DNA from: an uncultured Planctomycetaceae bacterium
GTDB taxonomy: Bacteria > Planctomycetota > Planctomycetia > Planctomycetales > Planctomycetaceae
NCBI GenBank assembly: GCA_937916515.1
Contig: CALFSX010000327.1
Coordinates: forward strand, 1 to 49,551
Reading direction: 5' to 3'
Length of the DNA: 49,551 nucleotides
Numbering within the stretch: the first letter of the stretch is position 1; each line of letters opens with the position of its first letter. Below are positions 20,286 through 29,750 of this stretch, one piece after another. A model generated the notes under the pieces. The model was not told the DNA's origin. It saw only the letters and a program-made list of their open reading frames with translations, and searched no databases. The translations under genes and the position numbers were made by a program.

Positions 20286-21245
20286 ATGACTGAGAAAACC
20301 CCATACCAAAGTCCTCTGAACGATGAAGATCGGCAATCGCCGTATCGTTCTGCCTACTATGCTCAGAAGACTTCAGCACTTGCGATTCTTAGCGTGGTAT
20401 CGGGAGTGATTTCATTTCCGATGATGTGCCTGTGCTTTGTTTCGATTCCGTTTTCGGTGTTTGCGATCGTTTCGGGGCACATGTCTCGCGGCATAGTACG
20501 TGATACGAATGGTGAATATTCCGGAATGGAAATGGCTACGTTTGGAATGATTCTGGGCTACTGCAGCTTTTTTCTGGTCGCTGGTTTTCTGGCCTTTACA
20601 ATGATTGCGGGCGAACACACGTCAACTCAAGTCACAACAGTTCGCGGCAATGGCAGCGAAGGCAGCGTACTGCTGAAGCAGGCAACCAGTCAGCTGCAAG
20701 GGGGGACGGAAGAAGCCACTTTTGGAGTGAGCGCCACTGAAGCAAATGCCGACGCTCTTGCTCGGCACTACGTTGAAACTCTGCATGTGCTGGACGAGAC
20801 GCACTTTACAGAAACGAATTCCTCAAAAGCCGTGACAAAACGCCAGTACCGCGCGTTTGTGCAACTTAACGCTGGCAGTGCGGCGGTGCTGCTGATGGTG
20901 CCGGACTATGGTCGATTTACGGAATCTGCACTGGAAATTCTGCACGAACGATGCTGGCTGATTGCTCAACGCACGCTGGATGAAGTGCTTCCTGAAAACG
21001 CCGATTTAGCGGTGGCGATATATTCCAGCAGTGGAATTGAAGTGGCCATGATTGGAGTAACCCAGCGAACAGGGCCAACAAAAGCGGGGCTTAAGAAAAC
21101 GACCAATTCAGAAAAGTCGCTCGCAAAGTTTTTTGTTCTGCCAACCACCAGCTCATCGAAGACTTCAGGTTCGAAATCGGCCACGGACTCAAAAATTGAC
21201 GCAAAGGGCAGCGGAGACCTGATTCTGCCTGCAGAAGCCGGTTAA
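20286..21245 (+). CDS. DUF4190-domain membrane protein
   Basis: The 319-residue protein has an N-terminal cytoplasmic tail rich in Tyr, Ser and Pro, then two membrane helices (LAILSVVSGVISFPMMCLCF and FGMILGYCSFFLVAGFLAFT). These are separated by the typical DUF4190 loop with AIVSGHMSRGIVRDTNGEYSG. The C-terminal 200 residues are soluble, predicted outside, without recognised motifs. The tail ends in a Ser/Thr/Lys-rich linker. The role of the domain is unknown; it is common in planctomycetes and actinobacteria. The gene is followed on the same strand by the ACT-domain gene after 240 bases. Confidence 0.75.
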   Translation: MTEKTPYQSPLNDEDRQSPYRSAYYAQKTSALAILSVVSGVISFPMMCLCFVSIPFSVFAIVSGHMSRGIVRDTNGEYSGMEMATFGMILGYCSFFLVAGFLAFTMIAGEHTSTQVTTVRGNGSEGSVLLKQATSQLQGGTEEATFGVSATEANADALARHYVETLHVLDETHFTETNSSKAVTKRQYRAFVQLNAGSAAVLLMVPDYGRFTESALEILHERCWLIAQRTLDEVLPENADLAVAIYSSSGIEVAMIGVTQRTGPTKAGLKKTTNSEKSLAKFFVLPTTSSSKTSGSKSATDSKIDAKGSGDLILPAEAG

Positions 21246-21485
21246 GCAAACAGCGTGCATTGAGGTTCAGGCTGCAACATCGCAGCTCTGGTATCTGCTG
21301 GCTGAAGCTAAGCGGCAGCCGACATTCCGACGGTTGACTTGAGCCCGCTGATGAAATCGTCACACTGTCCGGGTGCTCCACTTTGTATTCGACCGATAGA
21401 CCGTTCCGTGGACAGCATCCCGCTGAAGCGACTTTGCTGACACGCTTACTTACTGAACAAAAAACCGTAGCAGGATATTGCTCTC

Positions 21486-22007
21486 ATGCCGTCACTTGTC
21501 GTCACGCTTATTGGCCCGGACAAACCAGGATTGGTGGGAGCCGTTTCAGATGTCGTTCGCCGACACGAAGGCAACTGGCTGGAAAGTCGCATGTCGCATC
21601 TGGCTGGCCAGTTTGCAGGCATCGTTCTGGTTGAAGTGACTGAATCCAACAGTGCGTCGTTGATTGCCGCACTGGAAGGCCTTAGCAATCAGGGGCTAAA
21701 GGTTGTGGCCGAACTGGATTCGGAAACAGCAGGCTCGGAATCTTCAGGAAAACTCTGGCACCTGAATGTTGTTGGCAATGACCGGCCGGGCATTGTGCGT
21801 GAAGTGACTCAGGTGCTGGCCAGCCACGACGTCAATGTGGAAGAGTTAATCACTGAATGTGGAGAAGCACCTGTATCCGGCGGCACGATTTTTCGAGCGA
21901 CCGCCAAAGTGAGAATTCCAGAAGGAATGAACGTCGAACTGCTTCAGGACGAACTGGAACGCATCGCCACCGATCTGATGATTGACCTTACCAGTGATGG
22001 AGAATAG
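21486..22007 (+). CDS. Two-ACT-domain regulatory protein, GcvR-like
   Basis: The 173-residue cytoplasmic protein consists of two ACT domains. The first starts with LVVTLIGPDKPGLVGAVSDV. The second, after a short linker, starts with WHLNVVGNDRPGIVREVTQVL and contains DVNVEELITECGEAPVSGG. The arrangement matches GcvR, the accessory repressor of the glycine cleavage system in enterobacteria, and related amino-acid-sensing proteins. No DNA-binding domain is present, so it probably acts by binding a ligand and a partner protein. AGGAT stands eight bases before the ATG. No glycine cleavage genes are near, so the GcvR function is not supported by context. Confidence 0.85.
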   Translation: MPSLVVTLIGPDKPGLVGAVSDVVRRHEGNWLESRMSHLAGQFAGIVLVEVTESNSASLIAALEGLSNQGLKVVAELDSETAGSESSGKLWHLNVVGNDRPGIVREVTQVLASHDVNVEELITECGEAPVSGGTIFRATAKVRIPEGMNVELLQDELERIATDLMIDLTSDGE

Positions 22008-22228
22008 GCAATTCTCACTCGCCCAAAGAGGGCAAATCAGCCCAATTAAACGTGCGAAACAAGTCAAGAACTGCGGGCAAAAAATCATCAAAGTTTCAAA
22101 ATTGTAAAATACTCACCAAGCCGGGGCGATACCCTGCAGGGGAACAGATACGATAGTACAGGGCACCTGCGGTGCATTGCGGAGCAAATCCACATCGAAG
22201 CCTGAGTCATTTTTCAGAGGAATTTACA

Positions 22229-23194
22229 ATGAAGAAACCTCGATTGCGTAAAGCGTTTACGCTCATTGAACTGCTGGTGGTAATCGCCATTATTGCGATT
22301 CTAATTGCTTTGTTGCTGCCGGCTGTGCAGCAAGCCCGCGAAGCAGCTCGAAGGACACAGTGCAAGAACAACCTTAAACAACTGGGACTTGCACTGCACA
22401 ACTACGAAGACACATACGGCTTGTTCCCGGCCGGTGGATATTGGAACAACAGAGCTCAGCCTGGCAACGTTGCCCATCAGCAGGGTGGTCTACTGACCCA
22501 TTTACTGCCATTCATTGAACAGGCGAATCTGTTCAATCAAATCCCGTTTGAAAATGCGCCAAACCGGAACGTGAACGACGCGGTTGATGCCAACGGTAAG
22601 TTGCTGCGACAAAGTTTCAGCGTTCCAGCTTTCCTTTGCCCGTCAGACACAGCAGGATCAAATTACAACAACCGCAGCACTGTTCAGAATTATGCCGGCA
22701 GCAAGGGAGCGTCCAATGCTGGTGAGCCAGCTGGTGGCAATCCAAACGGAAGCCCTCCATGCCCGAATAAGTACCTGAGCTTTCGGCGAGGAGGCACATC
22801 TGGTTCTGGAGTTTCCGGAGTATTCCATCGCAATGGTCGCAGCACGAAAATTCGCGACGTAACCGACGGTTTGTCCAATACCATCTTTATGGGTGAAGTC
22901 CGACCGGAGTGCAGCAACCACATTCGTCAGGGCTGGTTGCAGGCCAACAACGGACAGGGGATGTTCGGCACTTTGGCACCGATGAATCTGGACACCTGCA
23001 ACTCGTCTGCTTCATCCGGTTGCAACTGGATCAACAACTGGACTGAAGAATTCGGTTTCAAGTCACGTCACACTGGCGGGGCTCAATTCTTGTTCGGCGA
23101 CGGATCTGTTCACTTTCTAAGTGAGAACATCGACCACGGCACTTACAACAATCTGGGCGCCAAGAGCGACGGAAATACGGTGGGCGAATTCTAA
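22229..23194 (+). CDS. DUF1559 pseudopilin-like protein (second; cluster I)
   Basis: The 321-residue protein has the prepilin motif [17 protein letters not shown] right after a basic N-terminus (MKKPRLRK), and the H-x9-DG motif [12 protein letters not shown] near the C-terminus. ATG at 22229 is preceded by AGAGGAA. The upstream in-frame start at 22172 would displace the prepilin motif and is rejected. The gene opens a same-strand cluster: a terminator-like hairpin follows, then a small lipoprotein, a TPR protein and a CRTAC1 protein. It is probably processed by a prepilin peptidase and held in the inner membrane by its N-terminal helix; its function is unknown. Confidence 0.94.
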   Translation: MKKPRLRKAFTLIELLVVIAIIAILIALLLPAVQQAREAARRTQCKNNLKQLGLALHNYEDTYGLFPAGGYWNNRAQPGNVAHQQGGLLTHLLPFIEQANLFNQIPFENAPNRNVNDAVDANGKLLRQSFSVPAFLCPSDTAGSNYNNRSTVQNYAGSKGASNAGEPAGGNPNGSPPCPNKYLSFRRGGTSGSGVSGVFHRNGRSTKIRDVTDGLSNTIFMGEVRPECSNHIRQGWLQANNGQGMFGTLAPMNLDTCNSSASSGCNWINNWTEEFGFKSRHTGGAQFLFGDGSVHFLSENIDHGTYNNLGAKSDGNTVGEF

Positions 23195-23287
23195 CAAACA
23201 CCGCAAACCTGTTGATCTGACAGCAGTTGGCGAATCAGCAGACCGCAACTGGAATTCAGAGTTCATAGTGTTTCCAGCATTGACCTG

Positions 23288-23320
23288 CACCGCCGTGCGG
23301 CAACCTCACGGCGGTGTTTT
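23288..23320 (+). terminator. Hairpin between DUF1559 and lipoprotein genes of cluster I
   Basis: Ten-bp arms CACCGCCGTG (23288-23297) and CACGGCGGTG (23307-23316) are followed by TTTT. They stand between the DUF1559 stop and the lipoprotein start at 23347, so this could be a terminator or an attenuator that lowers expression of the downstream genes relative to the pseudopilin. Confidence 0.75.
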
Positions 23321-23346
23321 CACATACTCATTCGGGTTTACGATTC

Positions 23347-23859
23347 ATGAATTTCAAGCTTCAACGATGTTTGACCGTTCTGTCAGTGGCCTTACTTGTA
23401 CTGGTCGGATGTGGCAGATCTGACCGTCCACCAATGGCAACCGCTTCCGGTATTGTCAAACTTGATGGTGTGCCTGTTGAAGGCGCCACTGTGACGTTTA
23501 TTCCTGTTGAAGGAGGCCGACCAGGCTCAGGGCGGACGGACGCCGAGGGACGATACACGATCAAGACATTTGAAGACGTTGCCGGCGGAATCGTTGGCGA
23601 TCACAAAGTATCAGTGATGAAAATTTCCGGTGATGGAGCCTACGCCCTGGAAGGCGCCGCACCACCATCCAATGATGCGTCGGGCGAAGACGATGGTTCC
23701 GATGGATTGTCGCAAATTGGAGCTCCAGGGACTTCAGAAAAGAATATGGAACCGATCTATGACGTTCCTCAAAGGTATATGAATTCAGAAGAGTCCGGAC
23801 TGACATTGACAATTCCGCCTGAAGGCAGCGAAGAACTGGATATTGAGCTCACCAGGTAA
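23347..23859 (+). CDS. Small lipoprotein with carboxypeptidase-regulatory-like fold (cluster I)
   Basis: The 170-residue protein has a lipobox (VALLVLVGC) after a short basic N-terminus, so it is probably lipid-anchored in the periplasm or outer membrane. The mature part starts with SGIVKLDGVPVEGATVTFIP and continues with GRTDAEGRYTIKT. This is the beta-sandwich repeat typical of the carboxypeptidase regulatory domain-like/transthyretin-like lipoproteins found beside DUF1559 genes in planctomycetes. An acidic loop follows, and the end is SGLTLTIPPEGSEELDIELTR. It is co-directional with DUF1559. ATG at 23347 gives a standard signal peptide; an earlier in-frame start at 23314 would not. Confidence 0.87.
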   Translation: MNFKLQRCLTVLSVALLVLVGCGRSDRPPMATASGIVKLDGVPVEGATVTFIPVEGGRPGSGRTDAEGRYTIKTFEDVAGGIVGDHKVSVMKISGDGAYALEGAAPPSNDASGEDDGSDGLSQIGAPGTSEKNMEPIYDVPQRYMNSEESGLTLTIPPEGSEELDIELTR

Positions 23860-23978
23860 AGAAGCGAACTGGCTGAATTCCCAATCGCCGAGGCTGACAT
23901 CCCCGGCGAACGGAACACGGTTGTTTCATCGACGCCTGTTAACCGGGCAAGGATGAACACACCCTGGTAATCGAACCA

Positions 23979-25295
23979 ATGAAACCAGACTCTCACCAGA
24001 ACAAGCCAACCAGCATTCAGCAGGCTCCAGCAGGTTCGACGGATATTCCACAAGAATCGCGTGGGCTTTTACGTCGATCCGCAATTCTGGCGTTGTGCGG
24101 TATCGCCACCAGTCTGGCCGTTTGGTTATGGCCCGTCGATCTATCCCGACAATTTCAAACGGGGCTTGATGCAGCTGAACAAGGCGAATGGAAGACGGTT
24201 CGCAGCTGCGTAAAACAGTTGCAGCAGAATCACGAATTTCAGGAACATGCTGTTCTGCTACAGGCTCTGGAATTGCTGGCCAGAAAAAGACCAGAAGAAG
24301 CGTTGATAGCGTTCAGCAAAGCCAGGACGCATCCGGATACTCGTGAAATCGCGTTCAAAGAAGCGGCTCGCCTGCTGTACGATGCCGGTCAGTTCAGCCA
24401 GACAATTCAAATGTGCCAGCAGGTCCTGTTCTGGAATCCCGAATGCACGGAAACTCGACGGCTGCTTGCTGCGGCATACTACGACATCGGTGCAATGGTT
24501 CAGGCCATTAACGCGTTAAGCGTGCTGATTGAACAACAACCACGCGATCACCGACCTCACTACATGCAGGCATCGATCCTGCACGATTTCGAACGATTCG
24601 AAGACGCCGCTCTGGCCTACGAACAAGCGGCCCTGCGTCTTGACGGTGCATCGATTGTTCGCGACGAAGTGCTGGCTGGCTGGGGCGCTTGCCTGATTCG
24701 ATTGCGTCGCCACGAACAGGCGTTGCGGGTCATGCAACCAGCAGGACATTGGCCCGAAGTAGAAACTCAACGAGCTCTTGCCCACTTCGCATTGCGACAT
24801 CACGACGCTGCACTAACCGCTGCCGAATCAGCGTTGAAGGAATTGCCACTGCATCCGGAAGCCGCAGCAGTGGCAGCTCAATGCTATGAACTTGCCGGGA
24901 ACGTCGCCAAAGGAATCAGTCTACTACAGCAAGCGGCTGCCAAACATCCCTATGAACTTGAACTTCAGCTAAGACTGGCCGACATGCTGGGAGCCGATGG
25001 GCAAACAGAAGCAGCGTTGCAGCACCGACAACTTGCAGGACAAATCACCGACTATCGCCGCGATTTTTCTCACAAGCAACAGGCTCTCATTCACGACGAT
25101 GACGATCCGCAGTTAAGATTCGAAATCGGGCAGCTGGCTGAAAAACTTGGAAAGATCGACATCGCTCGCAGCTGGTTCAAAGCAGCCGTCGGCATGACAA
25201 ACGCCTCCGAGGAAATTCGCAGCTATTGGCAGCAGTTTCAGGCGATGCATCCCAATTTCCCGGCGTCACCGGCGACTTCCATGCAGGTGTATTAA
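23979..25295 (+). CDS. Membrane-anchored TPR protein (cluster I)
   Basis: The 438-residue protein has a hydrophilic N-terminal tail of about 30 residues and one transmembrane helix (SAILALCGIATSLAVWLWPV). The remainder is an alpha-solenoid of tetratricopeptide repeats, for example QFQTGLDAAEQGEWKTVRSC and AALAYEQAALRLDGASIV. It probably serves as a scaffold for protein contacts in the periplasm. The following CRTAC1 gene starts one base after its stop, so translation is almost certainly coupled. In cluster II the equivalent TPR and CRTAC1 regions are one polypeptide, supporting a physical interaction here. Confidence 0.85.
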   Translation: MKPDSHQNKPTSIQQAPAGSTDIPQESRGLLRRSAILALCGIATSLAVWLWPVDLSRQFQTGLDAAEQGEWKTVRSCVKQLQQNHEFQEHAVLLQALELLARKRPEEALIAFSKARTHPDTREIAFKEAARLLYDAGQFSQTIQMCQQVLFWNPECTETRRLLAAAYYDIGAMVQAINALSVLIEQQPRDHRPHYMQASILHDFERFEDAALAYEQAALRLDGASIVRDEVLAGWGACLIRLRRHEQALRVMQPAGHWPEVETQRALAHFALRHHDAALTAAESALKELPLHPEAAAVAAQCYELAGNVAKGISLLQQAAAKHPYELELQLRLADMLGADGQTEAALQHRQLAGQITDYRRDFSHKQQALIHDDDDPQLRFEIGQLAEKLGKIDIARSWFKAAVGMTNASEEIRSYWQQFQAMHPNFPASPATSMQVY

Positions 25296-25296
25296 G

Positions 25297-27126
25297 GTGT
25301 CTAATCTTCCGAACGTCCTCAAGCGAACTCAGCCACAAAGCGTTGCAATGCTGTTGCTGTGTGGCTTACTTCTGACCGGATGCCGCGAACGCACACACGA
25401 TGCCACAACCGAACCAGCTGACAAACATTCCGCTACGCAGCCAATTCCGCACACTCATTACAGCACAGCACCGGTCGAATCTGAACCGGAATTGCAACCA
25501 GCTCACTTATCGGCAATTCGATTGCAGCCGCTTTCTGTCGATCAGTTTCCACACGTTGTGCCTGACAATGGAGCACGCCATGGATTCGCCACAATTCTGG
25601 AATCGCTCGGCAGTGGAGCAGCCGCGATCGACTACGATCGTGATGGCTGGCCGGATGCTGTGATTGCCGGTGGAGGAGACTTTGATGGGCGCACGTGTAT
25701 TGGAAAGCCCGTGCATTTGCTTCGCAATCGGAAAACGCAATTTGTAAACGCAACGTCCACCAGCGGAATTGGTACAACTCGCTTTTATCATCACGGCATC
25801 TGTGCGGCTGACTTCAACAACGACGGGTTTCAGGATTTTCTGGTCACAGGCTATTCCGGTGTGCAGTTATTCTGCAATCTCGGTGACGGCACCTTCGCTG
25901 AATCGCTTGATACCGTTGACCTGTTTTCCGGTGGATGGAGTGCATCGGCGGCGTGGGGCGATTTCAATCACGATGGCCACCTTGATGTGTATATCACGAG
26001 TTATGTGAACTGGTCGTTCGATAACGATCCACCTTGCTTTGCATCAGATCAAATAACTCGCGACAACTGTTCCCCCAAGATCTTTGAAGCACTGCCTGAC
26101 CGATTACTGATCAGCAACGGCAACGGAACATTCACTGAGCAATCCACGTCTTTCAACGTGCGACCTGATGGAAAAGCTCTGGGAGCTGTTGCGGCCGACT
26201 TAAACAGCGATGGCTATTTGGATTTGTATGTCGGCAATGATGTGATGATGAATTTTCTGTACCGTAACGAAGCCGGAAAAAGCTTCACCGATTGGTCAAT
26301 CTTTGGCGGAGCGGCGGGAAGTCGCCGCGGCTCTCCGGATGCGTCGATGGGAGTCGATATCGTTGATTTTAACAACGACGGAATTTTCGACATCTGGGCG
26401 GCAAACTTCGAAATGGAAAGCTTCGCGCTGTACCGCGGACTCGGCGATTTGCAGTTTCGCCACGTCAGTGAAACTACGGGAGTGTCCGCTATCGGTGGCC
26501 AATATGTGGGATGGGGGACCGCCTTCGTCGATCTGGATCTGGATGGCGACAGCGATTGTATTGTCTGCAACGGGAACGTTGTTCAGCACCCACAACACTC
26601 ACCCACACTTCAAAGAATGGTTATTTTAGAAAGCATCGGCGGTCAGTACTTCGAAGCTGTGACAAGGCAGACCGGATCCGCACCAATGACGCCCATGCAC
26701 GGTCGCGGCCTTGCATTGACAGACTGGAATCGAGACGGACGCGTAGATCTGTTGATCACGCCCACTCATGCACCATCACAATTGCTTCAGAATGAATCCG
26801 TCACTGACGGGCGAAGTTTAACCGTGGAACTCTGCGGTCGAACTTCACCACGACAAGCCGTTGGTGCGATCGTCACGTTGACGACGTCATCGGTAGAAGA
26901 CGGCCTGAAACGAACTCAAACCAAACAGCTTGTCGGTGGCGGCAGTTACGCGTCAACGTCTCTGGCCGAACTTAACTTTGGTTTCAAGCGAGGTGAAGAA
27001 GTTCAGACATTGCAGGTACAGTGGCCCGGTGGACAATTGCAAACCGTAAGCTTCAAGCCAGAATCAAGGTTCGTATTCATCATCGAAAGCGCCGCTGCCT
27101 ATGAATCAATGAACGTCGATCCTTAG
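25297..27126 (+). CDS. CRTAC1-type lipoprotein: FG-GAP/VCBS propeller plus ASPIC/UnbV domain (cluster I)
   Basis: The 609-residue protein has a lipobox (LLLCGLLLTGC) about 30 residues from the start. From about residue 85 it carries repeated FG-GAP/VCBS blades with calcium-loop motifs of the DxDxDGxxD type, for example DYDRDGWPDAVIAGGGD and DFNNDGFQDFLVTGYSG. The C-terminal ASPIC/UnbV domain is near residues 510-600 (AVGAIVTLTTSS, LVGGGSYASTS, LQVQWPGGQLQTV). It is predicted to be an exported, calcium-stabilised beta-propeller. The start is GTG at 25297, one base after the TPR stop, with AGGT upstream in the end of that gene; an ATG at 25348 is a weaker alternative. Confidence 0.9.
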   Translation: MSNLPNVLKRTQPQSVAMLLLCGLLLTGCRERTHDATTEPADKHSATQPIPHTHYSTAPVESEPELQPAHLSAIRLQPLSVDQFPHVVPDNGARHGFATILESLGSGAAAIDYDRDGWPDAVIAGGGDFDGRTCIGKPVHLLRNRKTQFVNATSTSGIGTTRFYHHGICAADFNNDGFQDFLVTGYSGVQLFCNLGDGTFAESLDTVDLFSGGWSASAAWGDFNHDGHLDVYITSYVNWSFDNDPPCFASDQITRDNCSPKIFEALPDRLLISNGNGTFTEQSTSFNVRPDGKALGAVAADLNSDGYLDLYVGNDVMMNFLYRNEAGKSFTDWSIFGGAAGSRRGSPDASMGVDIVDFNNDGIFDIWAANFEMESFALYRGLGDLQFRHVSETTGVSAIGGQYVGWGTAFVDLDLDGDSDCIVCNGNVVQHPQHSPTLQRMVILESIGGQYFEAVTRQTGSAPMTPMHGRGLALTDWNRDGRVDLLITPTHAPSQLLQNESVTDGRSLTVELCGRTSPRQAVGAIVTLTTSSVEDGLKRTQTKQLVGGGSYASTSLAELNFGFKRGEEVQTLQVQWPGGQLQTVSFKPESRFVFIIESAAAYESMNVDP

Positions 27127-27287
27127 ATCAGAGCTCGCTCATGCAACGAATTCGCCAAGTTGAGTTTCTCCGCAGTGGAACATTAGCTCAGCGAACGTGA
27201 TCTTCACGAACGTGCCATACGCGAGGCTAATCACGGCGGAGTGTGACGAATGCTTTGCCTGGGCATCAACCACATTCCAGAACGACT

Positions 27288-28649
27288 TCACTCAGCCGCC
27301 GTGTCGGACTTCGCAGCCAGCTTCTGCTTGATGTAATTGACAGCCGCAGTCAGTTGGCGATCGTCAAAGGTCGCTTCACCTTCTTCGGCAGCGTTTTCTT
27401 CCTGTTCGGTGTGAGGACGCACGATGTCTCGTTCGCTACGACCGGCGTCCCATGCAGACCAGTCTGCACTTGTATAAGGAATCAGAAAGCCTTCGTCGGG
27501 CGAAACTCCCCATTGTTCGCTGGGCTTCATTCTGGGAAATCGGTGGATATTAACGCCACTGGGACGGTGGTAACTGGCGGTTGTCAGCTTCAACGCGCTT
27601 TCGCCGTCTTCCATTCGAATCACGTTTTGAACGCTGCCTTTGCCCCAAGTGCGTTCGCCAATCACGACAGCTCGATTATTGTCCTGAAGGCAGGCACTTA
27701 AAACTTCACTGGCAGATGCGCTGTACGCGTTTACTAAAATTGCCATAGGCATGTTTGGATAAGTATCGGGCTTCGATGCTGACCAGGAACGTTCCGGCAC
27801 ATTTCGGCCTCGAACACTCACAATCGTGCCTTCTTCCAGGAACATGTCTGAAATTTCAATGGCCGCTTCCAGAAGCCCGCCGGGATTGAAGCGAAGATCA
27901 AGAATGACTCCTTCGACCTTTTGCTCAACCAGCTTATCCATGGCGGCTTTGATTTCTTCCGTTGTGTGGCGACTGAAGTGAGTCATGCGAATATAGCCGA
28001 TGTTTGGTTCTGTCTGCAGCATGTAATCCCACTGGTCGTCTTTGTCATAGCGTTCGCCTCGAACAGTGGGCGCCTTGATCAGTTCGCGAACAATTTCCAT
28101 CGACACTGGTCCGGACTCGTCACCCACATGTTGAACGGCCAACTTTACCGGACGTCCCACTGGTCCCTGAAGTTTTTGAATAGCGTCGCTTAACGAATAG
28201 CCTTCCGTCGGCTCGCCTTCGACTTCAACAATCGCATCGCCCGCGCGAATTCCAGCTCGATAAGCGGGAGTTCCCGGCAATGGACTGACCACAATCAACT
28301 GGCCTCCACGAACATTAACCGTAATGCCAATTCCGCCAAATTCCTGTTCCACCATCTGGTTGAAACGGCCGACTTCTCTGGGCGGAATAAAATTCGAATA
28401 CTGATCGAGGTCTGAAAGCATGCCTCGAATGGCCGATTCCATCAGTTGGCGGCGATCGATTTCTTTTACATAGTTGTTTTCAATCTGCTGAAACGTCTCC
28501 ACAAACAGCTTCATCAGCTCATACTGATCGCGCTCTTTCGCGGCGGCGTTGGCAGCATCGCCATTAGTGGCAACATCGTCGGCTGAAAAACAGGTGGCGG
28601 GCTGGAAGGCAAGCAGGCTAAGTACACAGCAAATGAAATTTGCACGCAT
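27288..28649 (-). CDS. S41 family C-terminal processing protease (CtpA/Prc type)
   Basis: The 453-residue protein has an N-terminal signal peptide (ANFICCVLSLLAFQPATCFS), an N-terminal helical region and a PDZ domain (FGGIGITVNVRGGQLIVVSP, GIRAGDAIVEVEGEP). The S41 catalytic domain follows, with LDLRFNPGGLLEAAIEISD and YSASASEVLSACLQ, the catalytic Ser near residue 312, and ERTWGKGSVQ, with the Lys of the Ser-Lys dyad near 337. It probably cleaves C-termini of periplasmic proteins. ATG at 28649 is chosen because GGAG stands six bases before it and the signal peptide then begins at the N-terminus. It is divergent from the aminotransferase gene. Confidence 0.93.
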   Translation of the reverse strand: MRANFICCVLSLLAFQPATCFSADDVATNGDAANAAAKERDQYELMKLFVETFQQIENNYVKEIDRRQLMESAIRGMLSDLDQYSNFIPPREVGRFNQMVEQEFGGIGITVNVRGGQLIVVSPLPGTPAYRAGIRAGDAIVEVEGEPTEGYSLSDAIQKLQGPVGRPVKLAVQHVGDESGPVSMEIVRELIKAPTVRGERYDKDDQWDYMLQTEPNIGYIRMTHFSRHTTEEIKAAMDKLVEQKVEGVILDLRFNPGGLLEAAIEISDMFLEEGTIVSVRGRNVPERSWSASKPDTYPNMPMAILVNAYSASASEVLSACLQDNNRAVVIGERTWGKGSVQNVIRMEDGESALKLTTASYHRPSGVNIHRFPRMKPSEQWGVSPDEGFLIPYTSADWSAWDAGRSERDIVRPHTEQEENAAEEGEATFDDRQLTAAVNYIKQKLAAKSDTAAE

Positions 28650-28788
28650 GGTGGGCTCCGAGGATAGTATTCGGCGGCAAGTGCCGCATACGATATCGCA
28701 AAGTGGTAGCAAAGGTGAAGGGCTGCCGAACGATCAACTGAGCAGAAAACCATCTGGCTCACACATTTGCTTCAGGGACACTATAGGA

Positions 28789-29694
28789 ATGAACAGTTTT
28801 GTGGCATGGATGAATGGGCAACTTTTGCCTTTTTCTGAAATGGCACTGCCCGTCTGGGATCTTGGCGTCGTGGCAGGTGCCAGCATTACCGAAATGGCTC
28901 GCACATTCAATCACCGAGCTTTTCGACTGCCCGATCACATTAATCGCCTGCTGAATTCGTGCTCCGAACTGGGATTTTCGGCCCCGTATTCGCCTCAGCA
29001 ATTACTTAACGCGGCTGAAGAAGTCGTCGCCGCCAATGAAAGCCAGATTGCTGCCAGCGACGACCTGGGAATCGTCATCTTCATCACTGCCGGAGCGAAT
29101 CGCACCTATTTAGGTGCCGGCGAATTACCTGGGCCAACGGTTGGAATCCACACGTTTCGATTGCCGTTTGAAATTTGGCAAACGGCTTGTCAGCAAGGTG
29201 TGCGGCTGGCGATTCCTGACAGAATTCAAATTTCGACAGCCAGCCTGCCGGTCGAAAGTAAAACTCGCAACCGACTGCACTGGTGGCTGGCAGACAAAGA
29301 AGCCGATGCAAAGTTGCCAGGCGCAAAAGCTTTGTTGCTGGACACCAGTGGCTTCATCACAGAAACCAGCACCTCCTGTTTTTACGGTGTCATCGCGGGC
29401 AGCATCGTCACTCCCCAGGCAAACGTACTTAACAGCATGAGCCGTCGCATGGTGAAAGAAGCGGCTGCGGAATTCGGAATTCCATTCATTGAACGCAACC
29501 TGCAACGCAGCGACATCAACAACATGACGGAAGTATTTACGTCTTCCACGCCCGTTGGACTATTACCCGTACGTTCGATCGATGATCGTCAGTTTCCCGT
29601 GAACTCTGCAGATTCATTGGTGCCGAAATTACTGACATTCTGGCAACACCAAACCGGCATTTGTCTACGGCAGCAGATTCTGAAACACGCTTAG
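28789..29694 (+). CDS. Class IV PLP-dependent aminotransferase (IlvE/PabC/D-amino-acid transaminase type)
   Basis: The 301-residue protein has the class IV fold. The N-terminus contains FSEMALPVWDLGVVAGASITEM, and FRLPDHINRLLNS is the arginine-containing loop. The PLP lysine is in VESKTRNRLHWWLADKEAD (Lys158), and LLLDTSGFITETSTSCFYGV is the cofactor-binding signature. In that signature the usual Asn after ETS-x-S is replaced by Cys. The substrate cannot be assigned among branched-chain amino acids, D-alanine and aminodeoxychorismate. The ATG at 28789 is chosen; an 80-residue upstream extension in the same frame overlaps the divergent protease gene and is rejected. The Nramp-related gene follows after 56 bases. 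Confidence 0.88.
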   Translation: MNSFVAWMNGQLLPFSEMALPVWDLGVVAGASITEMARTFNHRAFRLPDHINRLLNSCSELGFSAPYSPQQLLNAAEEVVAANESQIAASDDLGIVIFITAGANRTYLGAGELPGPTVGIHTFRLPFEIWQTACQQGVRLAIPDRIQISTASLPVESKTRNRLHWWLADKEADAKLPGAKALLLDTSGFITETSTSCFYGVIAGSIVTPQANVLNSMSRRMVKEAAAEFGIPFIERNLQRSDINNMTEVFTSSTPVGLLPVRSIDDRQFPVNSADSLVPKLLTFWQHQTGICLRQQILKHA

Positions 29695-29750
29695 TGGCCG
29701 GATTGCCGGGCTTAGTCCGAATCAGCAATCAAGAAGATGGGGGACACCCA

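Noticed and set aside
28549-28788. An 80-codon in-frame extension upstream of the class IV aminotransferase
   Set aside because: It overlaps the divergent protease start and its promoter region; family alignment begins at the ATG at 28789.
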